Below are positions 45,940 through 58,198 of a stretch of 64,000 bases of DNA, in pieces. The DNA is from Sarcocystis neurona (lineage: Eukaryota > Apicomplexa > Conoidasida > Eucoccidiorida > Sarcocystidae), in the NCBI GenBank assembly GCA_000727475.1, contig KL647319.1:871124-935123 (forward strand). The letters run 5' to 3'. The notes beneath the pieces were generated by a model, which saw nothing but the letters and a program-made list of their open reading frames with translations, was not told the origin of the DNA and ran no database searches. The number at the start of each line of letters is the position of its first letter. Within the stretch, counting starts at the first letter, position 1. Made by a program: the position numbers and the translations under genes.

Positions 45940-46030
45940 CTGCTGCTGGCGAGTTGCTGGACTGCCAGTGTAGCCTCGCCAAACTGCTGCGGCTGCCTCT
46001 CTGTTTTCTTCAAAATTTTCTTCCTCTTCG
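45940..46030 (+). CDS. TMEM94: TMEM94-like exon (CSLAKLLRL)
   Basis: 91 bases, phase 1 to 2, from acceptor GTGTGTTTAG to donor GTGAGG. Encodes AAGELLDCQCSLAKLLRLPL then CFLQNFLPL, matching the family CELARLIGFTPGAKELF segment. The codon shared with the previous exon is Ala. Confidence 0.65.
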
Positions 46031-47430
46031 GTGAGGCGCTGATTCTCTGGGACCTATCTCTGCATGCAATATCCAACTGCATGCGCACCTCTATATACAC
46101 GCATGCAGTCATCAGAGATCCGAAGCACCACGTCAAAATACATACACACATATATATAACTTTCCCCCCCATTTCTGTATAATAGATGTATTCTGACATC
46201 TCATATAGACTCACCCGCCTGCACCAGATTGTTTCTGTACCTATACCTACATATATATATATATATATGTACATGTGTCTCTATCTAGCTATATATATAT
46301 ATATGTATATATGTATATGTAGTAAATGTATGGGAATAAGTTGCCGTGGGTAGACTGTCTTGGAGTCGTGAACAGGGAGATGTGTCCGCTGATTTATCTC
46401 AGCAGCAAGCTACGTTCAGCGACCCGTTTCTCTCTCTATAAGTAGTATCAACGTCGCCTTCACTTTTCCGCATGCGCCCGTACGTCTCTTTGTGCAGTTG
46501 ATGTCTCGATGCCATCTTTATTTTTTTGCATGCGCCGGTACGTAGAAGCTTCTCTGCTCACAGACTCCCAGACATATACACAGACCGACACATGGACACC
46601 AGCACAAGCACTGCAACTGTCTTCCTTCTGCTTCACTTGTGTGGGCCGGAAATTCTCGAAGGATTTGCTGCACTCTTGGCAGCTTGTTCTGCTGCATCCC
46701 GGCGTTGAAGTAGAAGACACACTGCAAGAGTTTCTCCTCTCCTTTTGAAGGCAAGGAAGCAATGAGCAGGGGTCATCTACCGGGCTTGACCGAGTCCCCC
46801 AGGTACTACTGCTGCTGCTGCTGCAGCGTCTCGTCCTCTGCATGCAGCACAGCAGCCGTCACTTTGGCTGCATGCGTGTTCTCCTGGGCGCCTCTGATTT
46901 GCAAGCGCCTGCTGCGGCGCAGCGAGTGGGAGCCGTCGCTTTCTCTTCGTAACACCGCCGTTCTGCTCTTCTTCTCTTCTTCTCCGTTTTGTGAGCCGCC
47001 GCCCGGGCGCACACGCAGCCCATCTGCAGCACACACTTTTTCCTTGCATGCAGCATAGTCGCCTCCAGAAGCGGATGGTGCAGATCCCCTCCACGCCTTC
47101 GTCGGGTGCGGCGACTTTTTTTCCCAATAATTCCGCGCGCATGCGCTGGCTTGATGACTGCCCCGCAGCTCAGCTGCACGCCAACGGGAGGCACGGTTGT
47201 AGGGTTTTGGCTTCGCTTTCTTGTGCTGCTGCTGCTGGCGCTCTTTCTTCAGGTCCTGCGTGTTGGCTGCTGCTGTTGCTGCCTTCTCCTCGTTCCGCTC
47301 TCCGCTGCAACAACGGCGGCAGGCGTTGTCAGACCGTGTCGCCCGCAGCCCGTGGGTCGCGGCCTCAGCACGAATCCTCGCTGCATGCGTGGTGGGAGTC
47401 TACCGCATGCAGCGGTGCCTTTTTTTTGAG
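46031..47430 (+). other. Intron or unresolved region, with an exon-like island
   Basis: TA microsatellite at 46140-46320. A non-repetitive island at 46630-46746 reads KFSKDLLHSWQLVLLHPGVE on the plus strand, resembling the family KELFxxxxHLALYRLPSAE segment, but I could not place splice sites that agree in phase. The minus strand reads CVFYFNAGMQQNKLPRVQQI here. Bases 46800-47420 are GC-rich with several open frames and no clear exon. Confidence 0.4.
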
Positions 47431-49640
47431 GCGGCGCAGGAGAAACTCTCCGCATGCATCGCTGACGACAAATACATGGAGGACACTGCTGCGGGGACGG
47501 GGTTGGTGTGGGGAAGTAGTGAGAGTCCGTTTATATGTAAACAGGGGGCAGCAGCAACTTTCTGCTGTTGCGGCACGCGGTGAAGTTGCTGCTGGCTGTC
47601 TGCGGCTCGTATTTGTTTCGTTTTTTTGCTGCAGATTTGTCCTGGCAGTCAACAGCGGGCCGCCGTCATTGGCAAGTGTTGCTGCTGCCGCGGACGACGA
47701 GCAGCTGCAGCAGCAGCCGTCGCTTTCTCCGCCTGCTGCCGTCGTCGTGTCTCCCGCGGCGTCGGCGCGCGCAGCAGCGGCAGAACAGCAGCTGCTGCAG
47801 AGGAGGAAGGGCAGGAGGAGGAGACGGAGAGGAATACGAGGAAGCAGAAGAAGAGGAAGAGGAAGGAAAGGAAGATGGACAGGGAAAAGAAGAAGAAGCA
47901 GCAGCAGCGGCGGCGACCGACCTAGCGCACGACGGGGAGGGGCAACAGCAGCAGCAGCAACAGCGGGGGAAGCAGGGACGAGAAAACGCAGCAGCCAGAG
48001 GAAGAAAAAAGTGGCACTTCGCTATACGTACAAAAACAGGCGCGGCTCCTTACGAGGCAGCAGCTACAGCATCAGCAGACGAACTGCCCCTCGCAGCAGC
48101 AGCAGCAGCAAAGCCCATGCTTTAGGGCAGCCGTTTCAGCGTCCACAAGCGACGAACACGTCGACACTACGGCTGCTGCTGCCGGAGCAGCAACGTCAGC
48201 CGCTGCCGCAGGTGCAGCAACGTCGACAGCTGCTGCAGCGAGAGCAGCAACACCAGCAGCAGCTGCCGCAGCAGCTGCGGCAACGACGACTGCTGGAGCG
48301 ACGGCAGCAGCAGCAGCCACACCAACAGCCCCAAGGAGGTCAGCTGCAGCAGCGACTCTCTGAGTCAGCAGAAGAGCTTCCTTGGACCCCGCTGCAAGAG
48401 CAGCAAGAAGGTCGTCCGCCGAGGATTCGGATGTACAAAGACGCGACCTTCGCTGCTGCTGCTCCTCTGCGCAGGCCCGCAGCAGCACTTCGACATTCGG
48501 CTAGGCGCGTCAACGCTGCAGCTGCCGCCTGCAGTGACGCTGCTTCGGCAGACGCAGAGGACTCCGAGGAAGCTGCTGCGTCGGATTCTGCCGCCGCCGC
48601 TGCTGCTGCCTGTTCGTCGCAAACAGCTGCTGCTGCTAGTCCTGGTGCTGGAAAGGGGACAACGGAAGCAAACGCAGCAGCAACCGTCTTCGCAGAAGCA
48701 GCAGGATCGCATGCGGGCCGCACTCCGGTTCTAACTGCGCCGCACTGGCCGAGGGATATTCGTCCGCTGCAGCACCAGCAGCACGTGGGTTCTACCGAGT
48801 CCCTGCAGCAGGAGCGGCGACGTGGGGCTCGGCAGCACGTCCAGCAGCAGGAGGAGAGGCTCTTTCTGTTGTTGCAGCAGCACCAGCACGCGTACGAAGA
48901 GCCAGAGCCGACAGGGCGGCAGGAGCAGCAGCAGCAGCAGGTGAACCCGGTGGTGCACGAGGCGTGGCAGCACGCGTTTCAGCCGCTGCAGCCGCACCAC
49001 CACCTGCTGGTGGCTCAGGAGCAGCTGCTGCCAGGCGAAGAGAGAGGAGAGGCGCACCTACCGCAGCAGCCGCTGGATACATGCGCCCCCTCTCCCCCGC
49101 AGCAGCAACAGCAGCGCGACGACGAGGAGCGTCTCTTTTTGCAGCAGAGCTGCGAGAAGATGCTGACGCCCGCGCGGCAGCAGGAGCAACGTGCGCTGCA
49201 GCAGCAAGTACGCGGGCGGGCGCAGCAGCAGCAGCAGGAAGAGGAGCGTGTGCCAGGGCTGGTCAGCGTAGAAGGAGAAGGAAGCGGCAGTGAGCGTATA
49301 GAGACGCCAGGCAGCAGGGGTCGGCTCTGCAACAGCAGCAGCAGCAACGCCTTCTTCGCAGCCCCTTGCAGGGGCGATTCCATCTCAAGTTCTCTAGTCA
49401 TAGGCACTGCAGCAGCAGCAGCAGACGCAGCAGCAGCAGCAGAAGCAGCCGCCAGTCCGGGAACCCCTCCACCGCTGCAGTCAACGCAGCAGCAGGAGCG
49501 GCAGCAGCAAGAGACGCAGCGGCGGCTGCAAGGGATGGTGCAGCAGCAGGAGGCGGAAACAGAGGAAAACGAGGAAAAGGAGGAGGAGCAGCAGCAGCAG
49601 CAACAGGAGCGACACGTGACGCACTACGAGCAGAGAGCGG
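47431..49640 (+). CDS. TMEM94: TMEM94-like Gln/Ala-rich exon (3' border unresolved)
   Basis: A T-run acceptor (CTTTTTTTTGAG) opens a frame whose single first base fits the phase 2 end of the previous exon, and the frame stays open to 49903. It is Arg/Ser-rich, then Gln-rich from about 48130, with ordinary islands such as SAEELPWTPLQEQQEGRPP and TPVLTAPHWPRDIRPL. The conserved segment at 49680-49788 is in another frame, so an intron or frameshift must lie between about 49540 and 49690. Confidence 0.4.
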
Positions 49641-49788
49641 TCCTTTGTGGGGTGAAGGCGGCAGCAACGTCAGCGATGAAGACGCTCTGCAGCAACTGCA
49701 GCTCCAGGAAGCTGCTGCTGCCTGCTCTCCCCTGCTTCTCTGCATTCTTCGCGACTCTCTTACTGGCGTCTCTCATCTCTTCGTCAAA
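49641..49788 (+). CDS. TMEM94: TMEM94-like exon end (SHLFVK)
   Basis: The coding frame ends EDALQQLQLQEAAAACSP, then LLLCILRDSLTGVSHLFVK, at a GTTCGT donor in phase 0. P-type ATPases have a strand ending in LFVKG here, and TMEM94 has PLSHMISLFIKD. This frame is open from 49294, so the 5' border given is nominal. Confidence 0.6.
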
Positions 49789-51996
49789 GTTCGTCTGCCC
49801 AGCTCTCTACGACCTTCCACATTTACCCTACAAATATACGTATACACACAAACACTTGTATGTACTGCTGCTATCCATGAATAGGAGTGAGACTGCTACC
49901 TAGTTCAAGAGCTGCAGGTTAAAATTCACGTCCGCAGTGTATGTATATATAGGTAGATAGCTATATGTGGATGTCTATCCATATATATACATATACGTGT
50001 ATATATATTCCCATTCACTACGTACATATATATATTTGTTGGGAATATATATGCATACAATACACAAATATAGATCCGTTTCTCATCGAGAGTACACCTG
50101 CATGTGTGCATGCAGATACATACATATACATATGTGGAAGTAGGTGGTCCTGTATATACCTCGGTGTAGAGTTTCTTACATATATTAACACGCCTGTGTA
50201 CATAGCTGCGAACACACATATGTGCATATATATAAATATATGTGTGTGTATAGAGAGGGGAGGGCAGGGAGCTGATGTATAGAGGCTTCAGTAGGTAGTC
50301 CGGTATATATACCTTGGTGTAGAGTCTCTTACATGCATTAGCACGCTTATATACATAGCTGTGAACACATATATATATATATATGTGTATATAGAGAGGG
50401 GAGGGCAGAACTTCGTTTATACGACTTTGACGAATGTGGAGAGGACAGCCACCGTATAAATATTTGCAAAAAAACGATGCCGCATCAACAGATGTACTCC
50501 AAATGAAGTTCACTTGGTCTGAGACAACGTCTCTGCTTTGTTTAGGAGTGGACCGTATACGCATCCACTCTCTACTCTGGAAGTATATATTCACATATTT
50601 GGAGGCGTCTTCCACCATTTTATATATATGTGCACCTGTCCACATGTATGTATTTCTTCTCTCTCTATATATATATATGTGTGGACACAGACGCAGTGGA
50701 CGTATACATATAGAGGCATGTGCACATATGTGTGCTATATATATATATATGTACAACTGTCTGTATATATATATATGTATGTAGAGCTGTCTGTATACGT
50801 ATATAAATGTGTATGTAGAGCTGTCTGTATATATATATATATATATGTGTATGTAGAGCTGTCTGTATGTATGTATATATATATGTGTAGAACTGTCTGT
50901 GTATATGTATATGTGTATGTAGAACTGTCTGTATATATGTCTCTCTCTTTCTCTTCTCTGTGTGTATCTTTCTATCTCTTCTTCTCTCCATATATATATG
51001 CACGTGTGTCCATATGTATATATGTATGTGAGTATGCGTCTCCATGTTATATGTGTGTGTAGGGGTATAGGTATGTTTGTTGATAAGAGGTAGTGTACAG
51101 TTCGATAAAACTTCCATCGTAGGTCAGACGTTGTCGAAGGAGTCGTCGGTTGTATTCGTTCATGGGAGAAGCTCCGTTGCGAAGGACATGCAGCAGCGTT
51201 TTTTTCCTCGCCAGGAGGAAGAGGGCGAATAGTCCCCCGAGACGTTCTCTTGAAGGCAAACATTTTCTACATTTGCATACCTGGTCCATGTCAACGAGCG
51301 CAGCACGTACAGAGAAGTATAAAACACACATAAATTAATATCCGTGGACGACCAGATGTACTACTACTGCTGCTGCTAGGGACCCAGATGCTGCTGCTGT
51401 TCTTCGACGCCTGCTGCTGAAGCTGCTCCCCCGTCTTTGCCACTGCTGCTGCTCTTCTTCGTCTTCGTGCTGCTGCTGCGGTTCGAGTCCACGGTGCTGC
51501 TGCTCGTCTTTGCCGTCTTGATGCTGCTGTTGCTCGTCGTCTTGCTGTTGCTCCTCTTCCTCTCCGTCTTGTTGCTGCTGACCCCCCTCTCTTTTTTGCT
51601 GCTGCTGCTGCTGCTCTCCGCAGCGCAGCGCGTCCCTCTGACTTGTTGGGAGCGGCCGCGGACCCTGTGCTGCTGCTGCTGCCGTCGTTCTGCTGTCTCT
51701 CCTGCTGCTGCCATTCTGCGTGTGCTTCTCCTGTGCTTCATCGGCTGCTGCTTCTGCTACTCCTGCCCCTGCTGCTGCTTTTGCTGCTGCCTCTGCCTCT
51801 GCTAGTCCTGCTCCTGTTGCTGCGCCTGCTGCTGCGGCTGCAGCTGCTTTTGCTTCTGTTACTCCTGCCCCTGCTACCGCGTCTTCTGCTGCTGTTTCAG
51901 TTTCTCTGCAGCTTTTGCAGCTGCTTTTTCTCCCGCAGCCGGTGCCATCTCGGGTGCATGTTTGGTGCTGCTGCTGCCGAAAATGTTGTCGTCCAG
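49789..51996 (+). other. Intron with TA microsatellites and CTG-rich end
   Basis: TA/CATA microsatellite from 49830 to 51060 with a 33-bp tandem at 50750-50940; two copies of a sequence of about 130 bases (GTAGGTAGTCC...ACCTTGGTGTAGAGT type) at 50135-50410; a non-repetitive stretch 51070-51340; CTG-rich DNA 51360-51960. The 445-residue minus-strand frame here is microsatellite-encoded. Confidence 0.6.
50750..50945. repeat. ~33-bp tandem repeat
   Basis: Six units containing GTATGTAGAGCTGTCTGTAT or a close variant, separated by TA runs of changing length. Confidence 0.85.
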
Positions 51997-52117
51997 GGCC
52001 TGCCTCCGCTGCTGCTGCCACGAGTCAAATTTTTCTTCGACGGGCAGCAGCTGCTACCATTTGACCAGCACGCCTCGCATTCTCTCCTAGAATTATATAG
52101 CCAGTGGCTGTCTACAG
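51997..52117 (+). CDS. TMEM94: TMEM94-like exon (FVKG/FFDGQQLLP)
   Basis: 121 bases, phase 0 to 1, from acceptor TTGTCGTCCAG to donor GTACGA. Joined to the previous exon it gives HLFVKGLPPLLLPRVKFFF then DGQQLLPFD, which follows the P-type pattern FVKGAPExVLxxCxxYxxG and the TMEM94 FWDGxxxxPL...VLDFYQ segment (HSLLELYSQWLSTG here). Confidence 0.82.
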
Positions 52118-53204
52118 GTACGAATAACACTGCCCGGCCGCAGCAGCAGTGCGCCAGAGCAGCAGCAGCAGCAACGGGGGGGGAAAGTGTGGGCGAAGAA
52201 GAGCAGCTGCGGTAGCGGAATCAACCGGCCGGCAGCAGCAAGCAGCCAAAGAACAGAAAAGAGAGAAGAGAACGACGCTACAACGGCAGAAATCAGCGGC
52301 CGAACAGCGGCGACAACACGAGAGGGGCACCCGCGGCAGCAGAACAGCAGAAGCAGCAAAAATGGCAGAAGTAGCCAGAACAGCAGCAGCAGTCAGAACG
52401 GCAGCAGCAGCCAAAACAGCAGCAGGAGCGACAACACCAGAAGCAGCCACAACAGCAGCAGCCACAACAACAGCAGCCACAGCAGCAGGAGCAGCAGCCG
52501 AAAAAAAGGAGCAGCAGCAGCTCGTATAGGCCAAACAGCGGCAGCAGCCTCAACAGCGTCAGCAGCAATAACAGCAGCAGTTCTTGGAAAAGTTTTCCGC
52601 TGCCGGTTCATCTGCTGCTGCTGATGCTGCCAGCGCTGCTACCCCTGCTGCGGCTGCTTCAATTACTGTTGCTGCTGCTCCTGCTGCTGCGCCCGCCGCG
52701 CGCTGCTGTCTCAGTAACAGGTGCCTAGGACTTCGTCTGGTCGTGCTACTGTTGCTGGTTGCCCGTTGCTGCCGCTGCTGCTCGCGTGCGTACGTCTCTG
52801 CTGTTTGTTATCTGTCGCTGCGACGCGTCCTCCGCCAGGTTCTGGAGGATACGCTGCTGCTGCTACTTCTGTTCTTTCGCTCTGCATTTTCTGGTGAATT
52901 CCTGACGTCCAGCGGCTGCTGCTTCTGTCGCGGCTGCCGCTCTCCCTGCTGTTGCTGCGACTCTGACTTCGACTCCCCTCCTCCACTGCTGCTGCTGCAT
53001 CTTCTCTTCTAGCTCATGCTGCTGCTCCTGTATGTGCTGCTGCGGTTGCCCTGTCTGCCGGAGGTGCCTCTCACTTACTCGTGCTGCTGCTGTCCAGTTG
53101 CCGCTTCTGCTGCTGCTGCTCCTGCCGTTTTTTCGCCGGGTTGCTTCGACTGCATGTGGCGCAGCTGGTACTGTTGCTGTTCCTGTGCGGTTGCTGCTGC
53201 CCAG
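52118..53204 (+). other. Intron: CAG-rich then CTG-rich
   Basis: 1.09 kb. The first half is CAG/AACAGCAG, the second half CTG, ending at a GCTGCTGCCCAG acceptor. It shows most clearly the purine-triplet to pyrimidine-triplet polarity of these introns. Confidence 0.65.
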
Positions 53205-56200
53205 GGCTCGACGCAGTGGCCTTTGGGTATCGACCGCTGCAGCCACAGCAGGAAAACGAGCTGCTGCAGCTTCTCGCCGAGACATCGCTGTTTGCAATTT
53301 ACACAGACGTGTCGGTGCAGCAGCAGGAGGAGGAGGAGCAGCAGGAGCAGCAGCAGCAGCAGGAGCTGCAACAGCAGCAGCAGCTCGCTCGGTGGAACGA
53401 GGAACAGGAGCAGCAGCGCATGCAGCTGCTAGAGAAACAGGAACGCGAGGCGTTGGCAGCGCTGCAGCCGGAGGACGTTGTGCTGCAGCTGCAGCAACAG
53501 CAACACCGAGGGCAGGAAGTAGACGAAGAGGAGGAGGAGCAACAGCATCCGGAGGAAGGACAAGGTCGGGAACAAGAAGAGGAGGAAGAAGAAGACGAAG
53601 AGCGGCAGCATCCGGAAAGTGTCGACGATACGAAAGGCTGTTGGCTGCAGCATCCCCCTCACTCCCCTGTAGCAGCAGAAACAGCAGCACACACGTGGAA
53701 GCTTCTCGCTTGCGGCAAAGAGGACTCCGCTCTGCTGCAGCAGCAGCAGGAAGAAGAAACAGAAGAACAAGACGCAAGAGCAACAGCAGCAGCAGCAGCC
53801 GACCACCTGCTGCCAAGTAGCGAAGTTCAAAACGGCGGTGCGGCTGCTGCAGCCGCTGCTATTTCCTCTGTTCCTCGGGTAACGCTGCTGTCCATACGAG
53901 CAGCAGCAGCCGCAACGACGCAAGCCTCGCAGCAGCAGTACCTGGTCGACATGCAACGGCAGCAGCAGCAGCTGTGTCATCCTCCTCAGGTGAAGAAGGG
54001 GGAGGAGGAGGCAGACGAGGAGCTGCAGCACCACCTTCACTTGCAGCAGCAACTCGGGATCGAAGAAGACGAAGAGACAGGCCCTCGAGAAGGGCTGCTT
54101 TGTCTGCGTACCCCTCGACCCTACCAGCAGCAGCAGTCGGAAGGGATGCATGCGCAGCAGCAGCAGCAGCCTGAAAAGTATGGTCGCGGTGTCCCGCGTA
54201 AACAGCAGAGGGAGGAGGAAATGCGTGCGCCGCACCTCGAGCAGCAGTGTCCGGAGCCGCTCGAGCCGAAGCCAAGGCTGCTGCAGCAACAACAGCAACA
54301 CATGCAGAGACGGCGTGTGAAGAAGCAGCAGCGGCAGCCACTGCAACAAGAGAAACAGGAGGGACTGGCGGGAGAAGCAGTGCGACCAGCAAAGCGCTTC
54401 TGGCGACAAGACGAACAGCAACAGCAAACAAACACAGTGCCCGGCCTCTTCACTCCGCTGTCCGCCCAGCAGCGGCAACACCAACGGCGGCAGCAGCAAC
54501 AACAGCTGCAACAGCAGCAGCAACAGCAACACCAGCAGCGGCAACTGGTCGAGCACCCGCAGCAGTACGAGCAGCAGCAGCAGCAAGAGGGGCTGCAGCG
54601 GCAACAGTGGGGACCAGAACTCTTCGTAGAGAATCAAAGAAGCTACGACGTCAGAGCTGGTGACTGCCGAGAAGCAGCTGCTGCCGCTCCGCCTTCCTTT
54701 TCTTCTTCTTGCTCTCACGCTTCTGGAAGAAAAGCGGACGCGTCCTGCTTCACAGCTTGGAGTGGTGCTCGTGGAACTTGTCCCGCGCCTGCTACTACTG
54801 CCGCTGCTGCAGCTGCTGCTGCGTCACATCCCGGTGCTGGTGCGGCGGCCGTGGCTGCTGCTGCTGCGTTGGCTGCTATTGAAAAACAGAGGACTGGGAA
54901 AGGGAAGCCGCAGCTGGCTACTCCTGCTCCTGCTGCCGCCTCTGCTGCCGCGCGGGTTCACAGAGAGGAGCAGCTACATGCAGCACCACCCGCAGTTCGA
55001 GCACCAAGGGCGACACAAAGGGCAGCAGCAACACCGGCAGTGGCAGGCGGAGTGGGCGCCGCAGGAGGAGAGAAAGCGAAAGCAGCAGCAGCCACACACG
55101 AGAGAGCAAACGGAAGAGAGACAGCACCTTCTAGCCCAGCGGCAGAAGCAGAAGCAGCAGGGGACGCAGAAGCGACAGCCGCAGCAGACGCAGAAGCAGC
55201 ACACGCAGAAGCAGCACATGCAGAAGCAGCAGACGCAGAAGCAGCAGAAGCAGCAGCAGCAGCAGACACAGCAGCAGCAGACGCAGCAGCAACAGACGCA
55301 GAAGCGGCAGAAGCAGAAGCGGCAGAAGCAGAAGCGGCAGAAGCAGCAGACACAGCAGCAGCAGAAGCAGAAGCGGCAGACGCAGAATTGGTGGGTTCGG
55401 GAGGAAGAAAGGAAGCAGCTAGTCGAGAGCTGTGGATCAGCGTTCTGTGCCATGTAGGCGAACGCAGCGCTTTCAACAGGGAGGCTCCCCTTCCGTGCGT
55501 CTACGTCTGCCCTGCTGCCATGGATGCTGCAGCAGCTGCTGCTGCTGCGATCCCTGGGGCTGTCGCTGCTCCTCCACCGTCCGCCCCTGCTGATTCTGCT
55601 GCTGCTGCGATCCCTGCTGATCTCGGTGCTGCTGCGGCTTCTGCTGGTGCTGCGTTTCCTGCTGCTGTAGGCGCTCCGCCTCCTGCTCCAGCTGTTGCTG
55701 CCTGTGCTTTGCCTGCCTCCTTTCCTGTCAGTGCTGCTGCTGCTGCTGCCTCCTCTTCCGCTGCTGCTACTGCTGGAGGAGGAGGAGGAGAAGGGGCGTG
55801 CCGTGAAGTAGAGGAAGTGGTGCCGCAGGCCCCCGGCCGCCCCTGCATGCTCGGCCGTTTGCAGCAGCAGCAGCAGCATGTAAAAGAAGAGGAGCAGCAC
55901 CAGCGACAGCAGCAAGGTGGGCAGCAGACGCAGCAGCAACAGCGGCAGGGAACGGAGAAGAAAAAGAAGCGGGAGGATAAAGAGCAGCAGCAACAGCAGA
56001 GCCAGAAGAGGAAGAAGACAATCAAGAAGGAGACGCGGAAAGAGAGAAGTCTACAACCAGAGAATATGACAGTTTATTTGGCGAAGAGAGAGACTGCTGC
56101 TGCGCATCTCCTGCGAAAATTGCAGGAGAACCTCGTGCTGCTCGGTCTCACTGCCTCGAAGCAGCTCTGTCCGAAAGAAGTGGCAGAGCGAATTCAAAAT

Positions 56201-56209
56201 TTGCACGAG
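53205..56209 (+). CDS. TMEM94: TMEM94-like exon with 950-residue Gln/Ala insertion
   Basis: 3,005 bases, about 1,001 codons, phase 1 to 0, donor GTAGGA. It starts GLDAVAFGYRPLQPQQENEL, matching the family YCSAFAYKPM, then is Gln/Glu-rich (residues about 40-480), Ala-rich including a long AEAAEAEA tract (about 635-730), a short ordinary island with SRELWISVLCHVGERSAF (about 743-760), more Ala/Pro, then Gln/Lys. It ends LLRKLQENLVLLGLTASKQL then CPKEVAERIQNLHE, the family segment LxGQIFMGMVxSxxxARxDxVRLIDxLxxA. Both ends lie in one frame with no stop. Confidence 0.85.
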
Positions 56210-58095
56210 GTAGGAGCAGCAGCAGCATCAGCAGCAACACAGCAACAGCAGCAAGAGCGGCAGCAGCACGGATGGCAGCAGCAGCAGCGAGACCAGCAGC
56301 AGGAGGGTCAGAAGCAACGACACCCCACGTGGCGGGCGCTTGAGAGCGGCGCGGCGAACGCGCGTTGCTGCGTGAAGACGGCTGCACGGGCACCCGGGTG
56401 GGGGGAGGGGGGGGCTCGGCATGCAGCAGAAGCAGCAGCAGATCGCGTTTCGTCCACGTGTGCGAGGCTGCTCCCCGCATATCAGCTGCTGCGGTTTTTA
56501 TACGCGTACCAACAGAAAGTTGCATATACGCTTCCTCTGCGCATCTTCTTCTCCATCTATCGCGCGGCGCCTACATATATATACTCCTCCTCGTCCGCTT
56601 CTTTTCCTCTGTGTCTATCGCGCGGCATGTACGCTTCTCTTCGTCCCCACATATATATATGTGTGTGTATCTGTTTCTGTCTGTTTCACACGTGTATGTG
56701 GCTGTGTGCATGCACTTCTATCTGCACGTGGCTTCCTTCCTCCTCATAATTGTGGCCTTCTACGCGTAGGGAGAGAGCAAGAGAAGTTACCGCAGTCTCC
56801 TCGAAGTATCCACCCACGCAGACACACACACACACACGTCCACCCCGCAAAAGTGGACTTTTTTGATATGGCGAGGGAGCGCTTGGAGTGTGTGGGGTGT
56901 GCACCACGCAGGCAGGAATTCGATTCGTTTTCTTCTCTTCAAGAAGCGAGAAGCCCACGCGCGCCCTCGGCGCTGCCTTCGGACTCGAAACAGGGTGGAA
57001 CAGCATCATCTCTTTGAATCCTTGCGTGTAAGTTGAAGGAAGGGACGCCGAGGGGACCTCTTCGAAGGCGTCGAACGGCGAAGGGATGAAAACAAGAAGG
57101 ACCTCCTGCTCTCGAAAAGAGCCCTTCCTCACCCCACAAACGTGTCCACGCCCGTCTCCTCACGGCGGGCGAGCATCACATATACACATATGTATACACG
57201 TAAAGAGATAGGTAGACATGACTACGTACAAACATATGTGTGTAGATAGAGGTAGATTTAGATGCCGATAGAAATTTGTAGACTGATAGATAGACGTAGA
57301 TATACATACGTATGGACTGATAGCTACACATATATATTAGTAGCTCGGTTGGTATACGTATGTGTCCATAGATATAGCTTGGTAGATATATATGTGTATA
57401 TGCATGTGGTTGAGCAGAGATAAAGAGAGAGAGAGAGATAAATGGAGAAGGATATGGACGGATGTGTAGAGTCATAGACAGGTGTAAATATACATAGATG
57501 AATGGGCAGAGACATATATATATATCAATAGAGATAGATGTAGGTTGATACGTAGAGGTAGAGAGATATACAGCGATAGATAGTCGTAAGTGTACCTATA
57601 TCTATAATGTGATGAGTCGTTGTATTTCCAAACATAGGTAGACACACAGGAATACGTGGATGTAGACACGTGTGAATACGTAGATGTACAAATATATAGA
57701 TGTGTTGTTTTGGTGGAATTGTGGCTACATATATGTAGAGAGAGAGAGATACAGATGGATACGCATGTGTGGATACATACATATGCAGGAATATGTGTAC
57801 GCATATATATATGTGTGTGTGTTATGCATGTATCTATATTTACTCACTTTTCTACCTGTCTATGTCTGTATCCATGTTTATCTATATGCATGCGTATGTA
57901 TACACATTTGTGTGTGTGGACCGCCCTTTCGCGGGACAGAGGGGGGAAGTGTCTTCTCCTTTTTGCCGCTCTCGCCCTCTCTCTGTGTGTGTATTGACCT
58001 CTTTTTTGTCTCCGTCTACGAGTGTCTGTCTCTCTTCGCTCTCTCTGTTCATCTGCTGCTGCTGCTGCGGCTCGCTGCCTGCTGGCATGTCTCAG
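56210..58095 (+). other. Intron or unresolved region
   Basis: CAG-rich to 56320, GC-rich to 56480, TA/CT microsatellite 56560-56700, a non-repetitive stretch 56760-57170 (one frame reads VDFFDMARERLECVGC, which could correspond to the family FAEKMGLETGWN segment, but its phase does not fit), TA microsatellite 57170-57920, CTG run at 58050. Confidence 0.45.
56486..56518 (+). CDS. TMEM94: Possible TMEM94-like small exon (LLRFLYAYQQK)
   Basis: After acceptor CGCATATCAG, in phase 0 with the preceding exon, it reads LLRFLYAYQQK and could supply the family CIRFVYFSxEDE strand. The donor GTTGCA is weak and the next exon is not found, so this is tentative. Confidence 0.35.
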
Positions 58096-58198
58096 CGAGG
58101 ACGCATGCTGCGTGAACATGGAAGGCAAAATCGTCCTGCCCGCCGGCATTGCTGCCATACGAAGACACGTAGAGCTGGTCGACAACATCCCTCTTCAA
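58096..58198 (+). CDS. TMEM94: TMEM94-like exon (LPAGI...VDNIPLQ)
   Basis: 103 bases, phase 2 to 0, acceptor GGCATGTCTCAG, donor GTGGGC. Encodes EDACCVNMEGKIVLPAGI then AAIRRHVELVDNIPLQ, a close match to the family LPRGIxxVRPHLxxIDNVPLL. Confidence 0.82.

Noticed and set aside
49926..51263. Minus-strand open frame of 445 codons
   Set aside because: Encoded almost wholly by TA/CATA microsatellite and the 33-bp repeat, and lying in an intron of the plus-strand gene.
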